From Bradyrhizobium diazoefficiens (GTDB taxonomy: Bacteria; Pseudomonadota; Alphaproteobacteria; Rhizobiales; Xanthobacteraceae): DNA of 64,000 bases. The stretch is taken from NCBI RefSeq assembly GCF_016599855.1, contig NZ_CP067041.1, positions 5,084,001-5,148,000 on the forward strand, read 5' to 3'. Below are positions 24,437 through 36,300 of this stretch, piece after piece. A program made the translations under genes and the position numbers. Every line of letters begins with the position of its first letter. The first letter of the stretch is position 1. The notes beneath the pieces are model-generated. The model saw only the letters and a program-made list of their open reading frames with translations. It was not told the origin of the DNA and did no database searches.

Positions 24437-24648
24437 GTGGGTTTCCCAAATCCCCGGCATGGGGACGCGCCAGTAAGATGGGCACCCTTCTACAAAAGGG
24501 AAGCCGGTTTCGGAACCCTTAGGCTGCGGCCCTCAGTCGCGGGGACGAGGCAAAAGCGCATATTTGCCGGGGATTTGGCCGAGCGCGGGGGAACTGTGGT
24601 CGCCCGTTACCGGCGTAATTTCGATTCACGATGAAAGGCTTTGCCATT

Positions 24649-27219
<2,571 letters not shown>

Positions 27220-27372
27220 TTCACGCAGGTTTCGCCTGTCGGCAGAGAATCAACGCGCTACGGGGCACGCGGGGTCCTCCCTGCCTGAATTGGACCCGCA
27301 GACGCAAGAGCAGCAGGAGCGAAACGTACGCTGATTCCCAGTTTACAGCCATTTCCGGTACTTTTCGGGGTT

Positions 27373-28452
27373 TTATTGCCGTGCGGCACTAAATCCGCGC
27401 TTCATCCGCATGACGTAGCCGATGACTTCGGCAACCGCATGGTAGTGCTCCATGGGGATCTCCTGGTCGATCTCGACGGTGGCATAGAGCGCGCGGGCCA
27501 GCGGCACGTTCTCGACGATCGGAATATCGTGCTCGCGCGCGATTTCCCGGATCTTGAACGCGAGATTGTCGACGCCCTTGGCGACGCAGATCGGGGCCGA
27601 CATGCCGCGCTCGTAGGACAGCGCCACCGAATAGTGGGTCGGGTTAGTGATGATCACGGAGGCCTTGGGAACCGCAGCCATCATGCGCTTCTTGGAGCGC
27701 TGCTGCCGCAATTGCCTGAGCTTGCCCTTGATGTGCGGATCGCCTTCGGACTGCTTGAACTCTTCCTTGATCTCCTGAAGCGACATCTTCTGCCGCTGGA
27801 ACCAGCTGCGATACTGGAAGAAATAGTCGCCAATGGCGATGATCGCGAGCGCGGCGACCACCGCGCCGAGGAGATGAACGGTCAGGCTGGTGGTGGCGCC
27901 GAGCATGGCCATCGGATCGAGCTTGACCATCGCCTCCATGCGGTGCCGCTCCGGCCACAGGATCGTGGTCATGACTGCGCCGAGCACGACGATCTTGCCG
28001 ATGCCCTTGAGAAAATTGGCCCCGGCCTGCTTGCCGAAGATGCGCTTGAAGCCCGCAGCCGGCGAGAGCTTGCTGAATTTGGGCGTCAGAGATTCGGCCG
28101 ACCACACCAGCCGGTGCTGGAGCATGTTGCCGGCAATGGCCGCGATTGTGAGCATCAGGAGCGGCACGCCAACCGCGGCGAGCACCGCGACTTCGATCTG
28201 CTGCATCAGTGCGAGCAGGTTCCCGCCGTCGGTTTTGATCATCCAGGAATTGGCGAGCAAATTGCGCATCGGCGTCAACAGCCCGCTGCCGACCGAGCCG
28301 GAGAAGGTCGAGACCACAAGCGTGCCGCCCGCGATCATGAACCAGGTGTTGATTTCCTGGCTTTTCGCGACGTCGCCGCGTTCGAGCGCCTCTTCGAGAC
28401 GTTTTTGCGTCGGGTCTTCTGTTTGACTCTCTGGATCGTTGTCTTCCGCCAT
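27373..28452 (-). CDS. flhB: Flagellar export gate protein FlhB
   Basis: A 359-residue substrate-specificity switch of the flagellar type III exporter. Four membrane spans in the N-terminal half lead to the cytoplasmic domain with the self-cleaving motif Asn270-Pro-Thr-His273 (IITNPTHYSVAL). The N-terminal EDPTQKRLEEALERG stretch is conserved. It is the last gene of the flgB-flgC-fliE-fliQ-fliR-flhB operon, 11 bases after fliR. No clear terminator follows. Confidence 0.97.
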   Translation of the reverse strand: MAEDNDPESQTEDPTQKRLEEALERGDVAKSQEINTWFMIAGGTLVVSTFSGSVGSGLLTPMRNLLANSWMIKTDGGNLLALMQQIEVAVLAAVGVPLLMLTIAAIAGNMLQHRLVWSAESLTPKFSKLSPAAGFKRIFGKQAGANFLKGIGKIVVLGAVMTTILWPERHRMEAMVKLDPMAMLGATTSLTVHLLGAVVAALAIIAIGDYFFQYRSWFQRQKMSLQEIKEEFKQSEGDPHIKGKLRQLRQQRSKKRMMAAVPKASVIITNPTHYSVALSYERGMSAPICVAKGVDNLAFKIREIAREHDIPIVENVPLARALYATVEIDQEIPMEHYHAVAEVIGYVMRMKRGFSAARQ

Positions 28453-28463
28453 CGATCAACCTG

Positions 28464-29234
28464 TCACTTGAGCGGCATCATCTGGTGCATGACACCGATG
28501 AAGTAGTCGAGATAGGTGCCCATCATCGCCGTGAGCACCACGGCCAGCACCATGAAGCCCGCGAAGATCGACAGCGGCACGCCGACGAAATAGACCTGCA
28601 TCTGCGGCATCAGCCGCGCCAGCACGCCGAGCCCGATGTTGAAAACGAGGCCGAATACCAGGAACGGGCCGGAAAGCTGTAGTCCGAGCAGGAACGCTGC
28701 GGAAAACGCCCGCGTGGCGAGCGAAGCGACGTCGCCGCTCGACACCGTTTCGCCCGGCGCGAAGATCGCGTAGCTGTCGTTCAGCGCCGCGATCACCAGG
28801 TGATGGCTGTCGGTGGCAAACAGCAATGTCACACCGAGCATGGTCAGGAAGTTTCCGACCAGAACGCCCTGTTGCCCCTGCGTCGGATCGACTGAGGTGA
28901 CGAAGCCAAGCCCCATCTGCTGCGCGATCACCGCGCCCGCGACCTGGAGCGCCGACAGCGTCACACGCGCGGTCGCGCCCAGCACGATGCCGATCACGAT
29001 CTCATGCAGCATCAGCACCAGCATCGGCGCGAGCGAGCTCATGTCGACGTGGTATGCGTTGCGATGCAGCGGCAGGATGATCAGCGTCAGCAGGAGCGCG
29101 ATCGACAGCTTGACCCGCGTCGGGATGTTGGTCTCGCCGAGCCCCGGCAGCAGCATCACCATCGCGCCGACCCGGGCGAAGGCGAGCATGAAGGCTGCGG
29201 CAAGTGCCGGCAGCAGCGAGACGTCGATGCGCAT
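28464..29234 (-). CDS. fliR: Flagellar export gate protein FliR
   Basis: A 256-residue integral membrane protein of the export gate (with FliP and FliQ). It shows about six hydrophobic spans and the conserved FARVGAMVMLLPGLGE segment near the N-terminus, GLGFVTSVDPTQGQQ in the middle and LGVLARLMPQMQVYFVG near the C-terminus. It begins 17 bases after fliQ ends and is followed closely by flhB, so translation is probably coupled along the operon. Confidence 0.97.
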   Translation of the reverse strand: MRIDVSLLPALAAAFMLAFARVGAMVMLLPGLGETNIPTRVKLSIALLLTLIILPLHRNAYHVDMSSLAPMLVLMLHEIVIGIVLGATARVTLSALQVAGAVIAQQMGLGFVTSVDPTQGQQGVLVGNFLTMLGVTLLFATDSHHLVIAALNDSYAIFAPGETVSSGDVASLATRAFSAAFLLGLQLSGPFLVFGLVFNIGLGVLARLMPQMQVYFVGVPLSIFAGFMVLAVVLTAMMGTYLDYFIGVMHQMMPLK

Positions 29235-29251
29235 GACCGGCGCATTGTGCC

Positions 29252-29515
29252 TCAGCCGCCGATGATTCGCGACGAGATCCGCAGCATGTGGGAATGGAGC
29301 GCATCTGCCATGAACGGGAGCGCCAATAGCATGGTGGCGAAGATGGCCAGAATCTTCGGCACGTAGACCAGCGTCTGTTCCTGGATCTGCGTCAGTGCCT
29401 GGAACAGCGACACGATCACGCCGACCACGAGTCCCACCAGCATCAGCGGCGAAGACACAATCACGATAGTCCAGATCGCATCGCGCGCGACGTCGAGAGT
29501 TTCTGGTCCGGTCAT
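29252..29515 (-). CDS. fliQ: Flagellar export gate protein FliQ
   Basis: An 87-residue, two-span protein of the export gate. The conserved block VGLVVGVIVSLFQALTQIQE and the second span (ILAIFATMLLALPFM) are typical. ATG 29515 gives the usual family length; ATG 29527 would add four residues. A family A palindromic repeat lies between it and fliE, so the operon transcript must read through a long hairpin here. Confidence 0.95.
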   Translation of the reverse strand: MTGPETLDVARDAIWTIVIVSSPLMLVGLVVGVIVSLFQALTQIQEQTLVYVPKILAIFATMLLALPFMADALHSHMLRISSRIIGG

Positions 29516-29542
29516 TTGAATTTCCATTCTCAATTGTTTGTC

Positions 29543-29644
29543 GCCATTCCGGGCTCGCGAAGCGAGAGCCCGGAATCCATCCAGCCGCAGCGTTGGTCGC
29601 ATCATGGATTCCGGGTTGGCGACTTCGTCGCGCCCCGGAATGAC
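29543..29644. repeat. Interspersed palindromic repeat, family A, inside the flagellar operon
   Basis: GCCATTCCGGGCTCGCGAAG... to ...CGCCCCGGAATGAC folds back on itself and matches the copy at 18887-18991. It sits between fliE and fliQ, an unusual place in the middle of a co-directed operon. Confidence 0.8.
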
Positions 29645-29654
29645 ATGGCCGAAA

Positions 29655-29963
29655 TCAGATCGGCATCTTCATGATGTCTTCATAGGCCGCGATCACGCGG
29701 TCGCGGACCGAGACCAGCGTGGACACCGCAACGTCGGTGTCTGCGACTGCCGTCACCACATCCATCACGTTGGCCTTGCCGGCGGCCATCGCCACCGTCT
29801 GCGCATCGGACTTGCGGCCGGACTCCATGACGCTGCCAACGGCATCTTTCAGCAGCGAAGCAAAAGACTGTCCGCTCGCCTCGCTACTCTTGCCCGCGCC
29901 GCCGTTTTCCAGCACGCGCGCAAGGTTGGCATAAGTATTGGCCGCGATTGTCGGTGTTGCCAT
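29655..29963 (-). CDS. fliE: Flagellar MS-ring/rod junction protein FliE
   Basis: A 102-residue protein. The C-terminal half ANVMDVVTAVADTDVAVSTL and SVRDRVIAAYEDIMKMPI is the conserved FliE signature, while the N-terminus is variable with a Gly/Ser stretch. FliE is the first rod-type substrate of the exporter and links the MS ring to FlgB. It lies 17 bases after flgC in the operon. Confidence 0.95.
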   Translation of the reverse strand: MATPTIAANTYANLARVLENGGAGKSSEASGQSFASLLKDAVGSVMESGRKSDAQTVAMAAGKANVMDVVTAVADTDVAVSTLVSVRDRVIAAYEDIMKMPI

Positions 29964-29980
29964 GGCCTGGAATTTCCTGT

Positions 29981-30406
29981 TCAGCTCTTGAGGATGTCGA
30001 GCGTGCGCTGGATCATCCGGCGCGTCGCACTGATGATATTGACATTGGCCTCATAGGACCGTTGCGCATCGCGCATGTCGGTCGTCTCGACCACCGAATT
30101 CACGTTGGGATATTTGACGTTGCCGCTGGCATCCGCCGCCGGATTGCTCGGCTCGTATTTGACGCGGAAATTGGACTGGTCGGGCTTGATTCTGCCCAGC
30201 GTGACGACCTGCGCATCGAGTGTGCGGTCGAGCGCGGAGGAGAACGTCGGCACCTTGCGCCGATAGGGATCGCCGCCTGCGGTCGGCGAGGTCGAGTCCG
30301 CATTCGCAATGTTTTCGGAGATCACCCGCATCCGCCCGGCCTGCGCCCGCAACCCGGAGGTCGCGATCGCCATGGAGCGGGCAAAGTCGCTGCTGTCATT
30401 CGCCAT
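29981..30406 (-). CDS. flgC: Flagellar proximal rod protein FlgC
   Basis: A 141-residue rod protein with the conserved N-terminal SMAIATSGLRAQAGRMRVIS helix followed by ENIANADSTS (flagellar rod motif) and the C-terminal DMRDAQRSYEANVNIISATR helix. It polymerises with FlgB and FlgF into the proximal rod in the periplasm. It follows flgB after 18 bases. Confidence 0.97.
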   Translation of the reverse strand: MANDSSDFARSMAIATSGLRAQAGRMRVISENIANADSTSPTAGGDPYRRKVPTFSSALDRTLDAQVVTLGRIKPDQSNFRVKYEPSNPAADASGNVKYPNVNSVVETTDMRDAQRSYEANVNIISATRRMIQRTLDILKS

Positions 30407-30424
30407 GATTTAGCTCCTCTGGCT

Positions 30425-30829
30425 CTAGCCTTTACCGATCGCGGTCTTGAGCAGATGCAAGCTCTTTGAATAGAGCGAGGTCACCGCCGCATAATCCATC
30501 TGGTTGTTGGCGGACTTCATCATCTCCTCTTCGAGATTGACGGCGTTGCCCGCAGGACGGGTCTCGAAGCCTGCATTCTTGTTCTGGTCGAAGCTCGAGG
30601 CCGCGCCTGATGGCGTCATGTGGGAGGCACTGGTGACGGTCATGGCCAGGGGCCTCATCGAGCCCGTCGGGGCGCCGGACTTGTCGAATTTCGGCTCGAC
30701 CAGGTCGCGTGGCCGGAAATTGGGCGTGTCCGAATTGGAGACGTTCTCGGACAGGACGCGCTGGCGTTCCTGATGCCACTGCATCTTGGTGCGAAGCGCC
30801 GACAGGACCGGGAGATCGTTGATGGACAT
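30425..30829 (-). CDS. flgB: Flagellar proximal rod protein FlgB
   Basis: A 134-residue protein, first gene of the flgB-flhB operon. The rod signature QRVLSENVSNSDTPNFRPRD lies in the N-terminal third and the C-terminal helix MMKSANNQMDYAAVTSLYSK is typical. A ribosome site (GGAAGGAGCCGCAACG) precedes ATG 30829. The upstream spacer of about 376 bases is shared with the divergent fliO-fliP unit. Confidence 0.97.
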   Translation of the reverse strand: MSINDLPVLSALRTKMQWHQERQRVLSENVSNSDTPNFRPRDLVEPKFDKSGAPTGSMRPLAMTVTSASHMTPSGAASSFDQNKNAGFETRPAGNAVNLEEEMMKSANNQMDYAAVTSLYSKSLHLLKTAIGKG

Positions 30830-31205
30830 CGTTGCGGCTCCTTCCGCCTCGCTGGGCCCAAGTGCGGATCCCCAAGTGCGGATCTTGGCCCGAAGCTAGG
30901 CAGAATTTGCCGCGTGTATGGTTAACAGGTGGTTAAGGCGCGGCGGATGCGTGTTTCTGATTGAGGCACGCAAGGCTCCCCCGCGATTCGACCCATTCCA
31001 AAAGCCGTATTAACCCAACCGCTTGGCGGCCTGCGCACAGGTCAAGAAAGTCATTTTGGATCGGGCGATTCATAGGTTATTAGGAGTTGGGGACGGCAAA
31101 AGTTGCCGCGGGACGTTAAGAAATCGCAGTTTTGGGGCATCGCACGCCGGTGGTCGGCGCATCCGACCATAGGCACGAGAGAAGCGCCATTTACCGGGGA
31201 CAGGT
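30830..31205. other. Divergent flagellar promoter region (flgB / fliO)
   Basis: About 376 bases with no credible gene between the minus-strand flgB operon and the plus-strand fliO-fliP unit. It contains AT-rich TTAACAGGTGGTTAAGG near 30923 and TTAGGAGTTGGGG near 31080. No clear sigma-54 element of the kind found before flgF and flgI was seen. Confidence 0.45.
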
Positions 31206-32180
31206 ATGAACGGTAGCCCTATCACCTTTATCGTCGCGTTCATCGTCGTTCTGGCGTTGATCGGCGTCGCCGCGTGGCTGGTCCGCCGATTCGCGACCAC
31301 CCGGCTTGGCGCCAACACTCAGCGCGGCAGAATGCCCCGGCTCGCCGTGATCGACGCCGCAGCGGTCGATGGCCGTCGGCGCCTAGTGCTGGTCCGCCGT
31401 GACAATGTCGAGCATCTCCTGATGATCGGCGGTCCGACCGATATCGTCGTCGAGCCGAACATCGTCCGCGCCGCCGCTGGCCGCGACCAGATTCCGCAGC
31501 GTCCCAGCGCCGCCGAGCCTCCGCGCCTCGCCCCCATGCCCGATACCGGCGGCTGGGCTGACGAGGCGCCGCGTCCCGAAGTGCTCGACCATCCCGAGCC
31601 GCAAATGCCGGAGCCGCCGCCGCGGCCCGCGCGTCCCTCCTTCGCCGACGAGGTGCGCCGCCCGGCGCCCGTTCTGGCCGAGCGCCGCAATGAGCCGGCG
31701 TTGGGCGGCTTCTCGTCCGAACCGATCCCGCCGCGTCCGGAGCGTGAGCCCCGTCCCGAGCCGATGCCGCGCGTCGCGCGCAACGAACCGCCCCTGATGC
31801 CGCGCCCGCCGCGCCAGAGCGAGCCGGTGAAGGTTCCGCCGGTGCGTGCCGAACGCGCAGCCGCGCCGCCACCGCCTCCTCCGCCCCTGCCGCAGGCTCC
31901 GCCCGTAGCGCCGCCGCCTGCTGCTGCCGCGCCGTCGAGCGCCGAACAGAATCTCGCCGAGATGGCCCAGCGCCTCGAGGCGGCCCTGCGTCGTCCGGCC
32001 GGCGAGACCGTCGCCCCTCCGGTTGCACCGGATACGCCCGCCCCTCCGCCGCGCGCCGCGCGCGTCGAGCCGCCGTCATCTCCGGCGCCGCCGGCGAGGC
32101 CGGCCGCGGAGAAGACCAGCTTTGAGAATCTCGAAGACGAGATGGCCTCGCTGCTCGGCCGTCCGAAGCCGTCTTCGTGA
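31206..32180 (+). CDS. fliO: Flagellar biosynthesis protein FliO with long proline-rich tail
   Basis: A 324-residue protein. One N-terminal membrane span (FIVAFIVVLALIGVAAWLVRR) is followed by a short FliO domain to about residue 95 (RLAVIDAAAVDGRRRLVLVR, VEHLLMIGGPTDIVVE). This placement and the overlap with fliP identify it. Residues 100-300 are a Pro/Arg/Glu/Ala-rich, probably disordered extension about twice the size of the domain, ending in an acidic helix (SFENLEDEMASLLGR). FliO assists FliP assembly; the long tail is a feature of this lineage. Confidence 0.85.
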   Translation: MNGSPITFIVAFIVVLALIGVAAWLVRRFATTRLGANTQRGRMPRLAVIDAAAVDGRRRLVLVRRDNVEHLLMIGGPTDIVVEPNIVRAAAGRDQIPQRPSAAEPPRLAPMPDTGGWADEAPRPEVLDHPEPQMPEPPPRPARPSFADEVRRPAPVLAERRNEPALGGFSSEPIPPRPEREPRPEPMPRVARNEPPLMPRPPRQSEPVKVPPVRAERAAAPPPPPPPLPQAPPVAPPPAAAAPSSAEQNLAEMAQRLEAALRRPAGETVAPPVAPDTPAPPPRAARVEPPSSPAPPARPAAEKTSFENLEDEMASLLGRPKPSS

Positions 32181-32932
32181 GGCTGCCGTCCTTCCCGCGT
32201 AGAGTGTTCTTTCTTTCTGTCCTGATCGCCGCGGCGTCGCTCGCGATGCCTGCCCATGCGCAGGACATCAGCATCAATCTTGGCGGTCAGGGCGGCGGCG
32301 GCGTCACCGAGCGCGCGATCCAGCTGATCGCGCTGCTCACGGTGCTGTCGATCGCGCCGTCGATCCTGATCATGATGACGTCGTTCACGCGCATCGTGGT
32401 CGTGCTGTCGCTGTTGCGCACTGCGATGGGCACGGCAACCGCGCCGCCCAACTCGGTGATCCTGGCGCTGGCGATGTTCCTCACCTTCTTCGTAATGGGG
32501 CCGGTGCTGCAAAAATCCTACGACGACGGCATCCGCCCGCTCGTCGCCAACCAGATCAGCGTCGAGGACGCGCTCCAGCGTGCCTCCGTCCCTTTGCGCG
32601 GCTTCATGCAGAAGAACGTGCGCGAAAAGGACCTGAAGTTGTTCCTTGATCTCTCCGGCGAACCACCGCCGGCGACCCCCGACGAGCTCGCGCTGCGTAT
32701 CCTCGTCCCCGCCTTCATGATCTCCGAGCTGAAGCGCGCCTTCGAGATCGGCTTCCTGCTGTTCCTCCCCTTCCTGATCATCGACCTCGTCGTCGCCTCG
32801 GTGCTGATGTCGATGGGCATGATGATGCTACCGCCCGCGACGATCTCGCTGCCCTTCAAGCTGATCTTCTTCGTGTTGGTCGACGGCTGGTCGCTTGTGG
32901 CGGGAAGTCTGGTGCAGAGTTACGGGGGATAA
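32177..32932 (+). CDS. fliP: Flagellar export gate protein FliP
   Basis: A 251-residue membrane protein of the export gate. An N-terminal signal peptide ends at AHAQD, followed by the family motifs LLTVLSIAPSILIMMTSFTR, VVLSLLRTAMGTATAPPNSV and the C-terminal SELKRAFEIGFLLFLPFL with MGMMMLPPATISLPFKL. The start is GTG 32177, overlapping the last codon and stop of fliO (GTGA), so translation is coupled. Confidence 0.97.
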   Translation: MRLPSFPRRVFFLSVLIAAASLAMPAHAQDISINLGGQGGGGVTERAIQLIALLTVLSIAPSILIMMTSFTRIVVVLSLLRTAMGTATAPPNSVILALAMFLTFFVMGPVLQKSYDDGIRPLVANQISVEDALQRASVPLRGFMQKNVREKDLKLFLDLSGEPPPATPDELALRILVPAFMISELKRAFEIGFLLFLPFLIIDLVVASVLMSMGMMMLPPATISLPFKLIFFVLVDGWSLVAGSLVQSYGG

Positions 32933-32949
32933 GGCCCGCGATTTCTCCT

Positions 32950-33038
32950 CGTCCTTGCGAGGAGCTCTTGCGACGAAGCAATCCAGACTGCCTTAACGGA
33001 GGGATTCTGGAGATTGCTTCGCTGCGCTCGCAATGACG
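32950..33038. repeat. Interspersed palindromic repeat, family B
   Basis: GTCCTTGCGAGGAGC...GAAGCAATCCAGA pairs with TCTGGAGATTGCTTCGC...CTCGCAATGACG. It resembles the copies at 21413 and 45156, with a less perfect left end. It lies just after fliP and could act as its transcript end. Confidence 0.8.
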
Positions 33039-33084
33039 GAGGATGTACCAAGGCACCGGGCCGCGCCTCGCGCGGTACGACGCC

Positions 33085-33321
33085 CTACCCCTTCACGTCA
33101 TACTGCTTGCTGAGGTGATCGCCGATCTGCACCAGCATGGCGACGGTTTCGGGGAAGCCGGGCTTATCTCGTGTTGCCTGGTCGGCACCGGCGCGGAATT
33201 CCCAGGTGTCGCCGTCGCGAACAATTGAGATGGCGAGGCTATCCGGGCCGTCGGCATGGATCTTCAACTCGGCCCGCGCCATGGCGATGAGTTCGGCTTC
33301 GGTCTTGGCAGGCTTGCTCAT
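33085..33321 (-). CDS. Small conserved hypothetical protein (78 aa)
   Basis: ATG 33321 starts MSKPAKTEAELIAMARAELK, followed by a beta-strand region (LAISIVRDGDTWEFRAGADQ) and a helical end (PGFPETVAMLVQIGDHLSKQ). It is cytoplasmic, with no known domain. The pattern is found in many Bradyrhizobium small proteins. The frame is convergent with fliP and not obviously tied to flagella. Confidence 0.65.
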   Translation of the reverse strand: MSKPAKTEAELIAMARAELKIHADGPDSLAISIVRDGDTWEFRAGADQATRDKPGFPETVAMLVQIGDHLSKQYDVKG

Positions 33322-33399
33322 ATCAACGCTCTCCCGGCATGAAGGCACACAGTGCCGCCTCGCTTGGCACCTGTCGAGAGGCCAGAAACAGCAGGGTGT

Positions 33400-36300
33400 C
33401 TACCGTGTCATCTTGATCTGCCGCACGACGGGGATCGTCGGCAGCGAGCCGGTGTGCTCGCTCTCGTCCCTGGTCTGCGGTGACGCGGGTGCGCGCGCGG
33501 TGGCGTCGGGAAAGCGCTGCTTCATCTCGCGCAGGAAGCCATCGAGCGTGTCGACGCTTGCGGCGAGCTTGGCAATCTCGGCGAACTCGGCGCTGGAGGC
33601 CGCCGCCGGCTTGCTGGCAATGTCGAAGGCAATCCGGTCGGCGCTCTCGCTCATCAGAGGCGCGTATTTCTCGCGGAAGCGCGACAGCCCGATCGAATCG
33701 TCTGCAAGCGCATAGCCGACGGCAGCACGGATGATGTCGCTCTTCTCCACCGCATTGAGCGCTTTGAAATCGCGGAAGCGCTCCCCGTAGTAGAGTTCGA
33801 TCTGCTCGGCAGACTCGCGCCAGCGCCGCGCCGCCCAGAAGATGTCGGAGCGCAGCCGCAGCACCTCGCGGCCCGAGACGTTGGAGACGATGTCGAGCGC
33901 GAGATCATGGCGGCCGACGTCGCTCTGCGCCCGTGCCTCCAGCAGCAGGCGCTGCTGGCGCAACTCGCCGGAGAGATCGCTGATGCGGCTCGCCCGCAGT
34001 GCCGTGATCGCCATGTCGGGCTTGCGGTTGGCGAGATAGATCATGGCGAGGCGCGCGGCGACCTGCGCACGCGCAGCACCTTCCAGCCGGTGGTCGACCT
34101 GGTATTGCAAGAGCTCGGCGGCCTGGTCGAGCAGATCGATCGAGGCGAGACGATCGGCCAGGCGGCGGATCAGCTCGTCGCCGCGGCGGCCGATCGGCGT
34201 CAGCTCGCGGAACTCGTAGAACATCCCGAGCGCCTCGACCGGCGGCAGCTCGTCGCCCTTGGGCCCCAGGAAGATCTGCGTGAACAGATCGGATGCGAGA
34301 TCCTGCGCCTGGCGCGAGGCGTCCGCGTTCGGTTGCAGCCTGGTCGCGGTCCGCGCCGCGGTGAGCGCGTCGCGGTAGCGCCCGTTCTCGGAGTAGAGCT
34401 GTGACAGCATCTGCAGCGTCTTGACCTCGATCGCGTCGCCGCGCCAGGTCATCGACAGCGTCTCGAGCTCGCGCAGGGCGTCTTCCTTGCTGATCTCGTC
34501 GCGCTTCTGTTGCAGCGCGACCTCGAGCTGCTTGGCTTCCGCGGCGGCCTGCCGGTCGTTGGAGGCGACGGCGAATTTGTAGTCGTCGAGCGCGTCCTTG
34601 TCGTGGCCAAGCGCTTCGGCGAGCCGGCCGCGCAGCACGGCGAAGCCGGGCGCAGCCTCCGGCGGCACGCCGACCACCTCGATCTCGCTGCGGCGCTTGG
34701 AGGCGCCGGCATAGTCCTTTACCTCGAGCGAGGCGCGCATTGCATCCATTGTGACGATGCGCTGGATGTCGAGCGGCAGCGAGGCGATAGCAAACTCGAC
34801 GTTCTTGAATTTTTCGCGGGCGTCTGCCCATTTGCCCTGCCGCGCATAGGCGAGCGCCTTCCAGAGCTGGGAATCATGACTGTTGCCGATCACGGGATTG
34901 GCGAGATCCTTCAGGCCTTGGGCCGGCCGCCCGATCAGGATGCTCGCGATCGCATGCAGGATCAGGGCGCCGCTCTCCTCCTTGTTGAGGGGATCGGCCA
35001 GCATCAATTCAGTGACGGACTTGGCTTCGTGATACATCGCGCGCGACATGTAGAACTGGGCGAGGTCGAGCCGCGGCAGCGAACGCTGCGCCGGCTCGAC
35101 CGCCGAGATCGCCGTGATCAGGTCGCTCTGGCGCGTCCAGAAATCTTCCGACTGGCCCTTGCGCCAGGCCTCAGGATTGAAGACCGGCCGCACTGCAGTC
35201 GGTGCCCGCTCGGCCGAGACGTCGACCGGCGACAGCGTCAGGCCGCCCTTCTTGCCGAGAATGACCTTGTCCAATCCGACCTCGACGCCGACCTCGTCGG
35301 AATTCGGCCGGATCGCGATGCCATGCGCGGATTCCAGCAGCGAGAGATCGACGAGATCCTGCCGCTTGATGAAGCCGCGGACCGGCCGCTGCGCGGTGAC
35401 GACGTAGAGCATGTCGCCGGCGTCGGGATCGGTGAACTTGTGCAGCAGGCCCGGATTGGCAAAGGGGATCGCGATGTTGGCGAGCGCGGGATCGGTGATG
35501 TTGCGCGACATCATCAGCGGCAGCGGCGTCGCCTGGATCTTGTCGGCGAGCGTGAGCAGCCAGTTGGTCTCCTTGCCGACCTCCTCGCTGGTCAGCGAAT
35601 AGACCAGCGGACGGGTGAGACGGATACGCACCGCCTGCCCGTTCTCGAGCGGCATTCGGCCGACCTCACCGATCATCGCGCCGCCCCGAGCGCGGATCGC
35701 CTCGAGGTCAATCGGCTTCTGAGAGTCGAACACCAGCCACACCGTGTCGCCGCGGCGGAACGCTGCGGCCGCCGTTGCAACGGGAATGGGAAATGTCACA
35801 CGCAGGCCATCGCTGTCGCGCCGCGCATCGACGCTGGCAACAGAAGGCGGCGGCGCCGCTTGCGCCTCGGCAGGTGCTGGTTTCGGAGCTTCCTTCGGAG
35901 CTTGCTTGGGAGCTTCCATGGGTGCTTCCTTGACCGGCTCCTTCGCAGCTTCCTTCACGGCCTCCCTGGGCGTTTCGGTCGCCACGGGCTTGGCAGGAAC
36001 AGCAGGCGCGGCTTCCATTGCGGGCGGCGCAGGCTTGGGCGCTTCCGTGACGTGGGGAGCTTCGGTCGAGGCTATTGCCGGTGCCGGCTTCGGCGCTTCG
36101 GTCGGCGGTATCGCTGCAGCCGCGTCCGGCTTCACCTCGGGCTTGGCCTCAATCTTGGCTTCGCGCGTGATCGCCTCCGTCGGTGGCGTGATCTCGCTCC
36201 GGGCATCCTTCGGCTTCACGGCCGCCGGCTTTTCCGCAGCCCGCGCCGGTCCGTGACCGCCGGGCTCGGCCTGCGCGATGGCAGCTTCGGGCGTTGCCGC

